Origin: Bacteroidales bacterium
GTDB taxonomy: Bacteria; Bacteroidota; Bacteroidia; Bacteroidales; Muribaculaceae
Reading direction: 5' to 3'
Assembly: GCA_019416425.1 (NCBI GenBank)
Contig: DXXK01000072.1
Coordinates: 18,119 to 82,118 of the forward strand
DNA: 64,000 nt
The notes below the pieces were generated by a model. That model saw nothing but the letters and a program-made list of their open reading frames with translations. It made no database searches and was not told the origin of the DNA. The translations under genes were made by a program, and so were the position numbers. Below, piece after piece: positions 37,477 through 47,460 of this stretch (positions within the stretch are counted from its first letter, which is position 1; each line of letters begins with the position of its first letter).

Positions 37477-38499
37477 ATGAACTGGTTTCGTCGCGGCATA
37501 TTCATTTGGCTGGCATTATCGGTGGCGATATTGTTCCTGGCCAACATCTTCTTCGGTTCGGTACACTTGCCGACCAGGCAGATCCTCAGCGTCCTGGCAG
37601 GCCACGATGACGGCAACATAGCCCGTTTCATCGTCTTAGGCAACCGTATGCCTATGGCTGTCACAGCGCTGTTGGGAGGAGCTGCACTGGCCGTGACAGG
37701 ACTTATGCTCCAGACCGCTTTCCGCAATCCGCTGGCGGGACCATCCATATTAGGTATAAGTTCCGGCGCCAGCCTGGGCGTGGCGCTGGTAATGCTCGCA
37801 ATGGGGGGCGTAGTCTCGATCGGGGAGTCCGAGATCGGTGGCTACGCCGCCATCATCGCGGCCGCCATCGCCGGTGCGCTGTTGATCACCGGAATCCTCA
37901 CGCTGATCTCGTTGCGAGTCAAGAACACTCTGATGCTGCTGATAGTAGGCATTCTGACCGGTTACCTTACCAGCTCCGTTGTCACGCTGCTGTCCTCGCT
38001 GGCCGAGTCGGAAAGCGTCCATGGTTATGTGATGTGGGGTATGGGATCCTTCAGCCAGGTCACAACCGACCAGCTGCCGTGGATGTCTGCGCTGATAATC
38101 ATCTGCCTGCTCGCATCCGTCCTCATGGCCAAGCCTTTGAATATCCTGTTGCTCGGCGACAACTATGCCAGGAACTTAGGGGTACGCGTTGAGCGTGTCA
38201 AGACCTATATGCTGCTGGTTACGGGCGTAATGACGGCCATAGTCACCGCTTACTGCGGTCCCGTGGCGTTTATCGGCCTGGCCATGCCTCATGTGGCAAG
38301 AATGCTGACACGCACGGACAACCACTGGATACTGATGCCGGCGACAATGCTGACGGGATCGGCCGTGGCATTGGGCTGCAACGTACTGTCGGTAATTCCA
38401 TCGCGCACGGTGATTCCTTTGAACGCATTGACTCCATTGGTGGGTGTGCCCGTAATCCTCTATGTGATTCTCAGCGCCAACCGCGGCGTGAGACAGTAA
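37477..38499 (+). CDS. btuC: Cobalamin/iron-siderophore ABC transporter permease (BtuC/FecCD family)
   Basis: 340 residues with about ten membrane helices. Family signatures are LGNRMPMAVTALLGGAALAV, LQTAFRNPLAGPSILGISSG and GPVAFIGLAMPHVARML (the ATPase-contact loop). It begins 6 bp after btuG. The expected ATPase (btuD) and periplasmic binding protein (btuF) do not follow; a terminator-like hairpin and a convergent gene end the operon. Confidence 0.92.
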   Translation: MNWFRRGIFIWLALSVAILFLANIFFGSVHLPTRQILSVLAGHDDGNIARFIVLGNRMPMAVTALLGGAALAVTGLMLQTAFRNPLAGPSILGISSGASLGVALVMLAMGGVVSIGESEIGGYAAIIAAAIAGALLITGILTLISLRVKNTLMLLIVGILTGYLTSSVVTLLSSLAESESVHGYVMWGMGSFSQVTTDQLPWMSALIIICLLASVLMAKPLNILLLGDNYARNLGVRVERVKTYMLLVTGVMTAIVTAYCGPVAFIGLAMPHVARMLTRTDNHWILMPATMLTGSAVALGCNVLSVIPSRTVIPLNALTPLVGVPVILYVILSANRGVRQ

Positions 38500-38501
38500 G
38501 A

Positions 38502-38530
38502 CCTCTTCCCTTCGACCGACAGAGAAGAGG
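38502..38530. terminator. Terminator-like hairpin between converging btuC and aguB
   Basis: CCTCTTC (38502-38508) pairs with GAAGAGG (38524-38530) across a 15-nt loop just after the btuC stop. It can serve both strands; the stem is short. Confidence 0.55.
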
Positions 38531-38554
38531 CCTATATATTTGTCCTGATTGGAT

Positions 38555-39451
38555 TCAATCGGTCAGGAAACGTGATGTAAGTCCTCCATATGCCTCGATG
38601 CGACGGTCGCGAAAGTAAGGCCACCAGTGACGTACATCGGTCGAACGCCCAAGGTCCACGTCCACAACCGCCTCGCACGATTCGTTATCCGGAGCCTTGA
38701 ACAATATCTCACCTTGAGGACCGGCAACAAAACTCGTACCCCAGAAATCTATTCCGGAGGTCTGCCCCGAAGGATCTTCCTCGAAACCGTTTCGGTTCAC
38801 CGAAACAACAGGTATTCCGTTTGCCACAGCATGACTGCGCTGTATTGTTACCCAGGCATCCAGCTGACGCTCCTTCTCAGCCTCCGTATCATCGGGATTC
38901 CAGCCGATTGCAGTCGGATAGATCAATATCTCGGCTCCACGCATGGCCATCAGGCGCGCGGCCTCGGGATACCATTGGTCCCAGCATACCAGTACGCCCA
39001 ACTTGCCGAGCGAAGTATCAATCGGTTCAAAGCCGAGATCACCTGGTGCAAAGTAGAATTTCTCATAGAATCCGGGATCATCCGGAATATGCATCTTGCG
39101 ATACTTACCGGCCATTCTTCCGTCCGAATCGAAGACCACCGCAGTGTTGTGATAAAGGCCCGGAGCGCGACGCTCGAACATGCTTGTCACCAACACCACA
39201 TTGTTTGCCGAGGCGACATCGGAATAGAATTCCGTAAACCCACTTGGAATCTCCTCTGCCAACCGGAAATTATCTACATCCTCCGTCTGGCAGAAATACA
39301 ATGAATCATGAAGTTCAGACAGGACAACAAGCTGGGCCCCTGCCGACGCCAGGTTCTCGATCGCATTCTGGTTGCGCGTACGGTTCAGTTCGACATCGTC
39401 GCTGAACGCCCGCTGTACTATTCCTACTTTTATCTCGGATATCTTTGCCAT
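38555..39451 (-). CDS. aguB: N-carbamoylputrescine amidase
   Basis: 298 residues of the nitrilase superfamily. The catalytic triad is visible as Glu in LSELHDSLYF, Lys in KYRKMHIPDDPGFYEKFYF and Cys in GVLVCWDQWYPEAARLMA. It hydrolyses N-carbamoylputrescine to putrescine, CO2 and ammonia. It follows aguA by 11 bp, completing the two-step agmatine-to-putrescine route. Confidence 0.95.
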   Translation of the reverse strand: MAKISEIKVGIVQRAFSDDVELNRTRNQNAIENLASAGAQLVVLSELHDSLYFCQTEDVDNFRLAEEIPSGFTEFYSDVASANNVVLVTSMFERRAPGLYHNTAVVFDSDGRMAGKYRKMHIPDDPGFYEKFYFAPGDLGFEPIDTSLGKLGVLVCWDQWYPEAARLMAMRGAEILIYPTAIGWNPDDTEAEKERQLDAWVTIQRSHAVANGIPVVSVNRNGFEEDPSGQTSGIDFWGTSFVAGPQGEILFKAPDNESCEAVVDVDLGRSTDVRHWWPYFRDRRIEAYGGLTSRFLTD

Positions 39452-39462
39452 GGATTACGTGA

Positions 39463-40533
39463 TTAACTGTTTATTAAGGTTCCGGGAACCAGCTGCATGG
39501 TGGAGCAATGCAATGAGCCTCCCTGCTTGATTAGCGTTGTGCAGTCCACTCCTACGACATTACGGTCGGAGTATATCTCGCTGATTTTTTTCAACGCCTC
39601 GATGTCGTTTTCAGGCTGTGCGTACGTAGGCACGTATACAGCTGTCGGAGTCACCAGGAAATTTGCGTAAGTGGCTGCCATCCGGACTCCTCCTTTATCA
39701 TATATAGGAGCGGCTTCCGGAAGTCTAACAAGATCATATGGCCGGCCTTCACGGGTACGGAACGACATCAATTGCTCCTCCATCAGTCTCATCTCCTCTG
39801 ACTCCCCGCCGCTGTAGCATATCACATCGTTGGGAGCCAGTCGTGCCAACGTGTCGATATGGGAGTCGGTGTCATCTCCGTCTATATGCCCGTGGTCAAG
39901 CCATAGGTAACGGTCGAAACCAAGACGGTCGCTCAGTATTTTCTCAATCTCTTCCTTGGTATAGGTTGGATTTCGATTGGGATTCAACAGACACTCCGTT
40001 GTGGTCAGCAATGTTCCCTGACCATCCGTCTCGATCGAGCCTCCCTCCAGGATGAAATCACGGCAATCGACATATGCGTCCGTCCGGAACACCTTGCCCT
40101 TAAGCCGTGCGTTTACCTGGTTGTCCAGATTGGCCCGGAACTTCAATCCCCAGGCATTGAATCCGAAATCCAACAGCACTGGTTTCTTGCTGTCGGCAAT
40201 TTCAAGGCTTATAGGGCCGTAGTCACGTGTCCAGGTATCATTGTGATCCATACGGATCATATGTTGATTCAAATCCGGAATATTCTCAAAGCCATGGTCC
40301 CGAATGTAATCCGACACACATCGTATAGTGGTTTCCGGCTCCTGTGACAGGATCAGCACATTCTCGCCGTGCATCAGCATCGCCGCAATGATACGTGCGA
40401 ATTGAATACGCGCCTCGTCTATGATATAGCCCCAGTCGGAATCAGGATGAGGCCATGCCATGAGCACAGCCTCCTGACCCTCCCATTCAGCAGGCATACG
40501 CTTGCGGATATCGGCCAATTCGTTATTTTTCAT
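39463..40533 (-). CDS. aguA: Agmatine deiminase
   Basis: 356 residues from the ATG at 40533, which overlaps the thiL end by 11 nt; the open frame upstream lies inside thiL and is not conserved. It is a guanidino-group-modifying enzyme with propeller fold: MPAEWEGQEAVLMAWPHPDSDW at the start (key part EWEGQEAVLMAWPH), RDYGPI, GGSIETDG, DHGHIDGDDTDSHID and the nucleophile Cys in QGGSLHCSTMQLVPG. It makes N-carbamoylputrescine, the substrate of the next gene. Confidence 0.95.
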   Translation of the reverse strand: MKNNELADIRKRMPAEWEGQEAVLMAWPHPDSDWGYIIDEARIQFARIIAAMLMHGENVLILSQEPETTIRCVSDYIRDHGFENIPDLNQHMIRMDHNDTWTRDYGPISLEIADSKKPVLLDFGFNAWGLKFRANLDNQVNARLKGKVFRTDAYVDCRDFILEGGSIETDGQGTLLTTTECLLNPNRNPTYTKEEIEKILSDRLGFDRYLWLDHGHIDGDDTDSHIDTLARLAPNDVICYSGGESEEMRLMEEQLMSFRTREGRPYDLVRLPEAAPIYDKGGVRMAATYANFLVTPTAVYVPTYAQPENDIEALKKISEIYSDRNVVGVDCTTLIKQGGSLHCSTMQLVPGTLINS

Positions 40534-41581
40534 CGCCCGATGCACTGTTATCGCGGAATGCATTCCAACCCTGGGCGCGTATCGGCAGTTCACCCCCGTC
40601 ACGAGTCACAAGAGCCGCCCCAAGCTCCGGTTTGGTAATGTAACCGATCATCCGGATGCCTTCCAGTTTCTGAATCTTCTCGTTGTCGGTCAGCGGCACA
40701 GTGAACAGCAACTCATAGTCCTCGCCGCCATTCATGGCGGCGGTCACCATGTTCATGTTGAACTCCTCGGCCATGCAGGCTGTCTGGTAGTCGATAGGGA
40801 TACGGTCCTCGTATACGCGGCATCCAACTCCGGAATCCTTGCAGATATGGAGAAGCTCCGACGAGAGGCCGTCGCTCACGTCCATCATGCTGGTGGGATG
40901 GATTCCCCGCTCCTTCAGCATCTTGACAATATCCTTACGGGCCTCCGGTTTCAACTGTCGCTCCAGGATATACTCCTTGCCCGCGAAGTCAGGCTGATAC
41001 TCAATCGGGCCTTTCTGTTGCGCGGCCACGACATTCTCGCGCTCCAGCAACTGAAGTCCCATGTATGCCGCGCCAAGGTCGCCGCTGACACATATCAGGT
41101 CTGTAGGTCTCGCACCGTTACGGTAGACGATCTCATCCTTGGCCGCCTCGCCTATACAGGTGACGCTTATAACCAATCCTGTGACCGATGCAGAGGTATC
41201 GCCGCCGACCAGGTCGACGCCATACGTCTCGCAGGCCAGACGGATACCCGAATACAGTTCCTCGATATGCTCGACAGTGAACCGGCTGGAAACACCCAGA
41301 CTGACAACAATCTGTTTCGGCGTTCCCATCATTGCGTAGATGTCGCTGAAATTAACCACCGCTGCCTTATATCCTAAGTGTTTCAACGGGACATAACGCA
41401 GGTCGAAATGAATTCCCTCGAGCAACAGGTCGGTAGTGACCAGTACCTCCTTGTGGCCGAAACTCAGCACGGCGGCATCGTCGCCCACGCCCTTTCGGCT
41501 CGATTCGTTCTTCAACGGGAAGTCCCGGGTCAATCTGTCGATCAACCCGAACTCTCCCAATTGTGATATTTCCGTCTGCAT
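40523..41581 (-). CDS. thiL: Thiamine-monophosphate kinase
   Basis: 352 residues. It phosphorylates thiamine monophosphate to thiamine diphosphate. Signatures are GVGDDAAVLSF, VTTDLLLEGIHFDL, AVVNFSDIYAMMGTPK, VGGDTSAS, MDVSDGLSSELLHIC and NGGEDYELLFT. It starts 6 bp after the purine nucleoside phosphorylase gene, and its 3' end overlaps aguA. No TPP riboswitch is seen nearby. Confidence 0.95.
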   Translation of the reverse strand: MQTEISQLGEFGLIDRLTRDFPLKNESSRKGVGDDAAVLSFGHKEVLVTTDLLLEGIHFDLRYVPLKHLGYKAAVVNFSDIYAMMGTPKQIVVSLGVSSRFTVEHIEELYSGIRLACETYGVDLVGGDTSASVTGLVISVTCIGEAAKDEIVYRNGARPTDLICVSGDLGAAYMGLQLLERENVVAAQQKGPIEYQPDFAGKEYILERQLKPEARKDIVKMLKERGIHPTSMMDVSDGLSSELLHICKDSGVGCRVYEDRIPIDYQTACMAEEFNMNMVTAAMNGGEDYELLFTVPLTDNEKIQKLEGIRMIGYITKPELGAALVTRDGGELPIRAQGWNAFRDNSASGDEK

Positions 41582-41587
41582 GTTGCT

Positions 41588-42412
41588 TTAGATTCGTTCC
41601 AGCATCTTAGTGATGACATGCGTCATAACCGGCTGGGCCACGACTGCGGCCTTCTGTACCTCCTCGTGCGACGGCACGTCCGTGATATCCTTGCCGCCCA
41701 GATCGGTGATAACCGAGACACCGAACACCTTCATGCCGGCATGATTGGCCACGATTACCTCGGGGACCGTCGACATACCGACGGCATCGCCGCCTATTAC
41801 GCGGAAATACTCATATTCGGCCGGAGTCTCGAATGTCGGACCGGGTGTGCCTACATAGACGCCGTGCATCAGTCGAATGTTGTCCTCAGCGGCGATATTG
41901 TCCGCCATCTCGATCAACGCATGCGAATATGCCTCGGTCATGGCCGGGAAACGTGGACCCAGTTCCTCGAAGTTCTTTCCGCGCAATGGATTCTCCGGGA
42001 ACAGGTTTATGTGGTCGGTGATGATCATCACATCGCCTACCTTGAACTCCTTGTTCATGCCTCCCGCAGCATTGCTGACGAACAGCGTCTCGACACCCAG
42101 GGCCTTCATGACACGCACCGGGAAGGTGACCTGCTTCATGTCGTAACCCTCGTAATAGTGGAAACGTCCCTTCATGGCAACCACGTACTTGCCACCCAAT
42201 GTGCCGAATATCAGTTTGCCGCTGTGGCCCTCGACTGTCGACACCGGCATGTTGGGGATGACATGATAGTCCAGCTCCTGTTTGATTTCCATATAATTTA
42301 CCAGGTCTCCAAGACCGGTGCCAAGGATTATTCCAATCTTCGGCAGTTCGCCTACGGCATTGCGGATATACTCCGCGGTCTCCTGGATTCTCTCCAGATA
42401 AGTCTTTTCCAT
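41588..42412 (-). CDS. punA: Purine nucleoside phosphorylase, trimeric PNP-I type
   Basis: 274 residues from the ATG at 42412 (a TTG four codons earlier is possible). It cleaves purine nucleosides with phosphate. Motifs are GIILGTGLGDL, VEGHSGKLIFG, the active-site stretch MKGRFHYYEGY, VSNAAGGMN and VGMSTVPEVIVANHAGM. The 83-bp gap to lpxK shows no clear promoter, so it is probably in the same operon. Confidence 0.94.
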   Translation of the reverse strand: MEKTYLERIQETAEYIRNAVGELPKIGIILGTGLGDLVNYMEIKQELDYHVIPNMPVSTVEGHSGKLIFGTLGGKYVVAMKGRFHYYEGYDMKQVTFPVRVMKALGVETLFVSNAAGGMNKEFKVGDVMIITDHINLFPENPLRGKNFEELGPRFPAMTEAYSHALIEMADNIAAEDNIRLMHGVYVGTPGPTFETPAEYEYFRVIGGDAVGMSTVPEVIVANHAGMKVFGVSVITDLGGKDITDVPSHEEVQKAAVVAQPVMTHVITKMLERI

Positions 42413-42495
42413 CGTATCGATCAATTAAAATTTCTATCGTCAGCTCCTTTCCGGCACTTACATGTCACTGCGATTCACGCTCGGGGAAAGAGAGA

Positions 42496-43605
42496 CTACT
42501 CTTCTATCCTTCGTTTCAGCTCATTGATGAATTCCGAGCCATCGGGCTTCTCCAACATGCGGACCCCTATCGGTAGATAGAACATCAAAGGCTTCAACTT
42601 TGTTGGGATATATGGGTTATATGCAAGCCTCATCGCATCCTTTTCGGTTGTGATTATCACCTTTCGCTCACCTTTCAGAGAATCGAATTTCTTGGCCAGA
42701 TGATCGATATCGCGGCGAGTGAAATCATGATGATCCGAATAGTGGCTCACCACAACCTTGAAGGGATAATTTCTGAAATAACGCACAAAACCACGCGGAT
42801 TGGCTATTCCGGTCAGCAACAGCACAGTGTCGCGCTCGGTCAGCATCGCCAGATTCACATTGTAGGGTTTATCGTCGGGGAATACCGGCAGCAAGCCGCC
42901 GTAAATCACTTTGGAGAAGTATATTCCCTGATAGGGACGTGGATTCAATCCGGCATTAGTGATATTGTCTCCCAATTGCCTTGATATCATCTTCATGTCC
43001 ATGAGTTGCATCTGGTCAGGGCATTTGGTCACCACAACCATGTCCGCACGTTCAACCTGCCTCCAGTTCTCGCGCAGTCGACCCAACGGCAACAGATGGT
43101 CGTTATAGATGGGACGGTTATAGTCAGACAGCAGTATCGACACCTTCGGCTTGACGTACCGATGCTGGAATGCATCGTCAAGTATGATGATATCCAGATC
43201 CGGGAACTGCCTCAAGAGCTCCGAAATGCCTTTGCGGCGATTCTCGCATACTGCCACCTTGATCCGGGAACCGAACTTGTGGTATATCTGAAGCGGCTCG
43301 TCGCCGATGCTGTCGGGAGTACTGGTGGCTCCAGCCAGCAGGAAACCCTGGGTCTTACGCTTATAGCCACGCGACAGCACCGCTGTGTTGTACGTCATGC
43401 AAAGTTCATGCACTATGTACTCCACATGCGGGGTCTTGCCCGTGCCACCCACGGTAATGTTGCCGACGCTGATCACCGGGATGTCGTATTCCATAACCGG
43501 AAGGATCTTGTTGTCGAACATCCAGTTACGCACTGCCATGACCCAGCCGTAAACGACCGAGACCGGTTTCAATATCCAGGTTATTATCTGTTGTTGCGTC
43601 GGCAT
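42496..43605 (-). CDS. lpxK: Tetraacyldisaccharide 4'-kinase
   Basis: 369 residues. It phosphorylates the lipid A disaccharide at the inner membrane. The P-loop is VGNITVGGTGKTPHVEY (about 47-63), with LSRGYKRKT, ILDDAFQHRYVKP and LLTGIANPRGF as further LpxK hallmarks. An N-terminal amphipathic segment likely contacts the membrane. It sits 26 bp after sppA. Confidence 0.95.
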   Translation of the reverse strand: MPTQQQIITWILKPVSVVYGWVMAVRNWMFDNKILPVMEYDIPVISVGNITVGGTGKTPHVEYIVHELCMTYNTAVLSRGYKRKTQGFLLAGATSTPDSIGDEPLQIYHKFGSRIKVAVCENRRKGISELLRQFPDLDIIILDDAFQHRYVKPKVSILLSDYNRPIYNDHLLPLGRLRENWRQVERADMVVVTKCPDQMQLMDMKMISRQLGDNITNAGLNPRPYQGIYFSKVIYGGLLPVFPDDKPYNVNLAMLTERDTVLLLTGIANPRGFVRYFRNYPFKVVVSHYSDHHDFTRRDIDHLAKKFDSLKGERKVIITTEKDAMRLAYNPYIPTKLKPLMFYLPIGVRMLEKPDGSEFINELKRRIEE

Positions 43606-43631
43606 TTCCTATATCTGTTATCAGTGAGATA

Positions 43632-45434
43632 TTATCTGGCGAATTCCACTTTCATCTCAGCCATGCGGGCCTGCACCCGGTGACGGCTCAGCAGCTCGCG
43701 GACCTTGGACATCATCAGCTCGTCGGCATCAGGACGTGTAATTTTCCGGACAGTTTCCTTGGCGGTCTTGACGCTGCCGGACTCCGGAATCATATCCCAT
43801 AACGAAGGCTCACGCTGGGGATAGGCGGCGACATTGTATTTGTCGCGGATATCAGCCTTCTGCGCTACCCATTCTATGGCATTGTTAAGACCTGCCAGCG
43901 AATCGACCAGCCCGATGCGCCTGGCCGAGACTGCATCCCATACACGACCCTCGGCTATACGCTTCACTGCCGGTACTGTCATGTGACGACCCTTGGCAAC
44001 GCGGCCGACAAAATCCTCATACCCACGCTCCACATATCGCTGCATCACAGCAAGCTGGTTCTCGTCCATGGCTTTGATGCCCGTGGGGAACTGCGCTCCC
44101 GGATTAGTGCTGACGGTCTCCATGTTGACTCCGATTTTCTCTATGAGTCCCCCGAAGTCAGGAATCAGGCCGAAGATACCGATGGAACCAGTAATGGTCA
44201 AGGGATCGGCGAAAATCCTGTCGGCACATGCCGAAATCCAGTAACCGCCCGAAGCCGCGTAATCACCCATCGATACGGCCAGAGGTTTGCCTTTGCTCAT
44301 GAAGTAATCCAGAGCCTCGCCAATCTGAGCACTGCCGTAAGCCGAGCCACCGGGCGAATTGACACGAAGCACCATTCCCTTCACGTTCTTATCATCGGCC
44401 AGTTTTGTTATGACTGGCACCAGCGTGTGGAAATTGATGCCTTTGTCCGAAATGTCGTTGATCTCGCCAACGGCGTAGAGTACTGCGATACGGTCTTTGG
44501 AGTTATAGGTAGTGGTCCATGGGGCTGTTGAAACCAGAGTGGAGGGACCCACATAGTTCACCTTCTCGGGATCCTGACCTGTAAGGGCAGAGAACTTCCG
44601 GTTCATGGTGCGCCCATATGCCAGAGAGTCTACCAGTCCGGATTTGACAGTTTCCGTGGATGGTGCGAACGATATATTTACTACATTCACAAGACTGTCG
44701 ATTTTGGCTGGTGTCACACCCTTGCGGTACTTGCAGATATCCGATTTGATCACATCCCACATGTTGGTCAGCAGTGTGTCCATCTGCGCACGGGCAGGCT
44801 CACTCATCTCATTGAGTATATACGGCTCGACAGCTGACTTGAATGTCCCGACCTTTACCACCTGGAACTTGACGTTTAGTTTATCGAGAAGGCCCTTGTA
44901 ATAAGGTACAGTCGACGAAAGACCTCTCATCGACAACTCACCCTGCGGATTCATATAGATGCGGTTGGCCACGGATGCGACAAAGTATGTGCCGGTGGTA
45001 TATCCGTCTGCATACGCATAGATAGGCTTGCTGGACTTCTTGAACTCGATCAACGCGTCTCGGATAGCGTTCAATGTCGCGGTTGAGGCAATCACGCTGC
45101 CACAGTCCAGATAGATTGCAGATATCGACTTGTTTCGGGCTGCCTCGCGAATGGATTCGACAATCATGTTCAGCGTCTGCGGGCGGCTTACGTCACCCAT
45201 GACCAGCGACTGCATGTCCGGTGCCGAATTGCTTTCGGTCTCGGCAATCTCGCCGTCAAGGCTAAGTCGCAGGATACTGCGCGATTTCAACTGCTCGGTA
45301 CTTCCCAGGCCGGAAGCCACACCTGCACCTATCATCCCGACCAGCAAGATGGTTCCGGATACCAGAATCAATACAATCGCCAACCATGCTCCCACAAAAC
45401 TGGAGAGCATGTTCATTAAGAACTTCTTGAGCAT
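43632..45434 (-). CDS. sppA: Signal peptide peptidase SppA, 67-kDa type
   Basis: 600 residues, the long two-lobe type, with an N-terminal membrane anchor (about 15-38). The catalytic Ser is in GDYAASGGYWISACAD; the first lobe contains the region with the catalytic Lys (SSTVPYYKGLLDKLNVKF, partly shown). It degrades cleaved signal peptides in the inner membrane. Its ATG overlaps the glmM stop by one base. Confidence 0.94.
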   Translation of the reverse strand: MLKKFLMNMLSSFVGAWLAIVLILVSGTILLVGMIGAGVASGLGSTEQLKSRSILRLSLDGEIAETESNSAPDMQSLVMGDVSRPQTLNMIVESIREAARNKSISAIYLDCGSVIASTATLNAIRDALIEFKKSSKPIYAYADGYTTGTYFVASVANRIYMNPQGELSMRGLSSTVPYYKGLLDKLNVKFQVVKVGTFKSAVEPYILNEMSEPARAQMDTLLTNMWDVIKSDICKYRKGVTPAKIDSLVNVVNISFAPSTETVKSGLVDSLAYGRTMNRKFSALTGQDPEKVNYVGPSTLVSTAPWTTTYNSKDRIAVLYAVGEINDISDKGINFHTLVPVITKLADDKNVKGMVLRVNSPGGSAYGSAQIGEALDYFMSKGKPLAVSMGDYAASGGYWISACADRIFADPLTITGSIGIFGLIPDFGGLIEKIGVNMETVSTNPGAQFPTGIKAMDENQLAVMQRYVERGYEDFVGRVAKGRHMTVPAVKRIAEGRVWDAVSARRIGLVDSLAGLNNAIEWVAQKADIRDKYNVAAYPQREPSLWDMIPESGSVKTAKETVRKITRPDADELMMSKVRELLSRHRVQARMAEMKVEFAR

Positions 45435-46825
45435 TACTTCTGGCTTATGGCTTTGATTATTTCCTTGATTTCATCAGCCAGTTTGTCGGCCTGCTCCATA
45501 TTGGCAGCCTCGCTGTAGATACGGATGATAGGCTCCGTATTGGACTTGCGGAGGTGTACCCAGCTGTCGGCGAAGTCGATCTTGACGCCGTCGATGTCGG
45601 TTACCTGCTCGCTCTTGTAGCGCTCCTTGACCTCGGTCAGGATTGAGTCTACATCCAGGTCAGGTGTCAACTGGATCTTGTTCTTGGCAATAGCGTATTG
45701 CGGCAGTCCGGCACGGATTTCCGAAACCTTTTTGCCGTTCTTGGCCATAAGTGTAAGGAACAGTGCGACACCTACCAGAGCGTCACGGCCGTAATGCAGT
45801 TCGGGATAGATCACGCCGCCGTTGCCCTCGCCGCCGATGATGGCGTTGACATCCTTCATCTTGGCAACCACGTTGACCTCGCCTACGGCAGCTGCGGAAT
45901 ACTCGCAGCCATGCGCGCGTGTCACGTCACGCAGGCCACGCGATGAGCTCAAGTTCGACACCGTTGCGCCGGGAGTGTGGTCCAGGACATAATCGGCGAT
46001 GGCGATCAGCGTGTTCTCCTCGATGAACATCTCGCCGTTCTCCATAACCAGAGCCAGACGGTCCACGTCGGGATCAACTACAATACCCAGGTCAGCGCCC
46101 GACTCGCGGACAACTGCCGAGATCGCGGTAAGATTCTCGGGAATTGGTTCCGGCGTATGGGCGAACTTACCTGTCGCCTCACAGTTCAGCTCGATGATGT
46201 CATTGACACCCAAGGCACGGAGCAACTGGGGAATGATGCGGCCACCCACGGAGTTGATGCCGTCTACGGCTACCTTGAAGCCGGCCTTGGCGACCGCCTC
46301 GGCATCAACCAGTTTCAAATCCAGCACCATGTCGATATGGGTGCGGTCCCAGGTCTCTACCATGTATTCATGACCCAACTCCATCACGTCGGCGAATTTA
46401 TAGTCGTCGTCGCCGGCGATGCGGATCACTTCCTTGCCCTCCTTGTCGTTCAGGAACTCACCACGCTCGTTCAGCAGCTTCAATGCGTTCCACTGCACGG
46501 GATTGTGGCTGGCGGTGATGATGATGCCGCCAACTGCCTTCTCGCCTGTAACGGCCAGCTCGGTGGTGGGTGTCGAGGCCATGCCGATGTTGATCACATC
46601 GAAGCCCATCGACATCAGCGTGCCGATTACCAGCTTGGATACCATCTCACCCGACAGACGGCCGTCACGGCCCACGACAATGCTGTGTCGTCCCTGGCCC
46701 ACGCGGTTTCGGATAAAGGCCGCATAGGCAGCGGTAAACTTAACGACATCAACTCCCGACAGCCCCTCGCCGACGGTACCGCCGATGGTGCCTCGTATTC
46801 CTGATATTGATTTGATCAATGACAT
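45434..46825 (-). CDS. glmM: Phosphoglucosamine mutase
   Basis: 463 residues from the ATG at 46825 (MSLIKSISGIRGTIGG); an upstream in-frame Met is within the leader. It converts glucosamine 6-phosphate to glucosamine 1-phosphate for UDP-GlcNAc. The phosphoserine loop is ITASHNPVQWNALK, the metal loop VDPDVDRLALV, the sugar loop GGEGNGGVIYP, and the phosphate loop RKSNTEPIIRIYSEA. Bacteroidetes GlmM and phosphomannomutase are similar, so minor doubt on substrate remains. Confidence 0.92.
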   Translation of the reverse strand: MSLIKSISGIRGTIGGTVGEGLSGVDVVKFTAAYAAFIRNRVGQGRHSIVVGRDGRLSGEMVSKLVIGTLMSMGFDVINIGMASTPTTELAVTGEKAVGGIIITASHNPVQWNALKLLNERGEFLNDKEGKEVIRIAGDDDYKFADVMELGHEYMVETWDRTHIDMVLDLKLVDAEAVAKAGFKVAVDGINSVGGRIIPQLLRALGVNDIIELNCEATGKFAHTPEPIPENLTAISAVVRESGADLGIVVDPDVDRLALVMENGEMFIEENTLIAIADYVLDHTPGATVSNLSSSRGLRDVTRAHGCEYSAAAVGEVNVVAKMKDVNAIIGGEGNGGVIYPELHYGRDALVGVALFLTLMAKNGKKVSEIRAGLPQYAIAKNKIQLTPDLDVDSILTEVKERYKSEQVTDIDGVKIDFADSWVHLRKSNTEPIIRIYSEAANMEQADKLADEIKEIIKAISQK

Positions 46826-46866
46826 ATCTTGCAATTTTATGTAGTTCAAACTTTATGCTGCCTCTC

Positions 46867-47460
46867 TTAGTACTGGGCCGGGAAATAACGCACCTTGTAA
46901 ACGAACGGTATGCAGTCGCTCTTGGTGTGGACATATTGCTCATCCTCGAATCCCTCCAGCGACTTCACGACAATCTCGACCTCGCTGTAGTACCCCAGAT
47001 ACGTCACAGGCAGCTGGATGCCGTCGCCATATTGGGTGGAGGATGTCAGGAATGTCTCGCCTAAAATAAAGCTGGTGCTTCCGCTTGACATATCCTCGGC
47101 ATTGCCCACCCAGTAGTCTTCCGGAATACGGCCATTCTTCAGGTCCAGCAGATTCTGCCGCATGAACGAGAAGTATACACGGTCGCCGTTCTTAGGCTTC
47201 TTGCTACGGTCGCCGTCTTTGATGACACGCATGTAGACGTTGCCGCTACCATCCATCTTATAGTACGGGGCATCCTTGCCCACCTTAAAGACGGAATCCT
47301 CTGGAATCTTTACCTCTACCTCATGCTGAGCCAGATACCAGTTGCAGGCCTGCTCTTCGTCCTTGAGTAGCTCGGAGTATGATTTAGTCTTTTCGCAACC
47401 TGTAGCCAGCGCCAGCAGGACTAGCGCCGAGGCCGCGGTTATCAGTTTTCTTAATTTCAT
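46867..47460 (-). CDS. DUF4827-like lipoprotein
   Basis: 197 residues. The lipoprotein signal ends LALATGC. The rest (SYSELLKDEEQACNWYLAQH, seen as SYSELLKDEEQAC; GDRVYFSFMRQNLL; LGETFLTSSTQYGDGIQLPV) resembles the Bacteroidetes family DUF4827, which has an FKBP-like look (a GD-rVyFsF strand and a final hydrophobic strand), but no activity can be claimed. It overlaps the nrnA stop by 4 nt (ATGA) and precedes glmM by 41 bp, a conserved neighbourhood in Bacteroidales as I recall it. Confidence 0.8.
   Translation of the reverse strand: MKLRKLITAASALVLLALATGCEKTKSYSELLKDEEQACNWYLAQHEVEVKIPEDSVFKVGKDAPYYKMDGSGNVYMRVIKDGDRSKKPKNGDRVYFSFMRQNLLDLKNGRIPEDYWVGNAEDMSSGSTSFILGETFLTSSTQYGDGIQLPVTYLGYYSEVEIVVKSLEGFEDEQYVHTKSDCIPFVYKVRYFPAQY

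Noticed and set aside
40523..42500. TPP riboswitch upstream of thiL
   Set aside because: The gap to the previous gene is 6 bp and no THI-box-like sequence is present.
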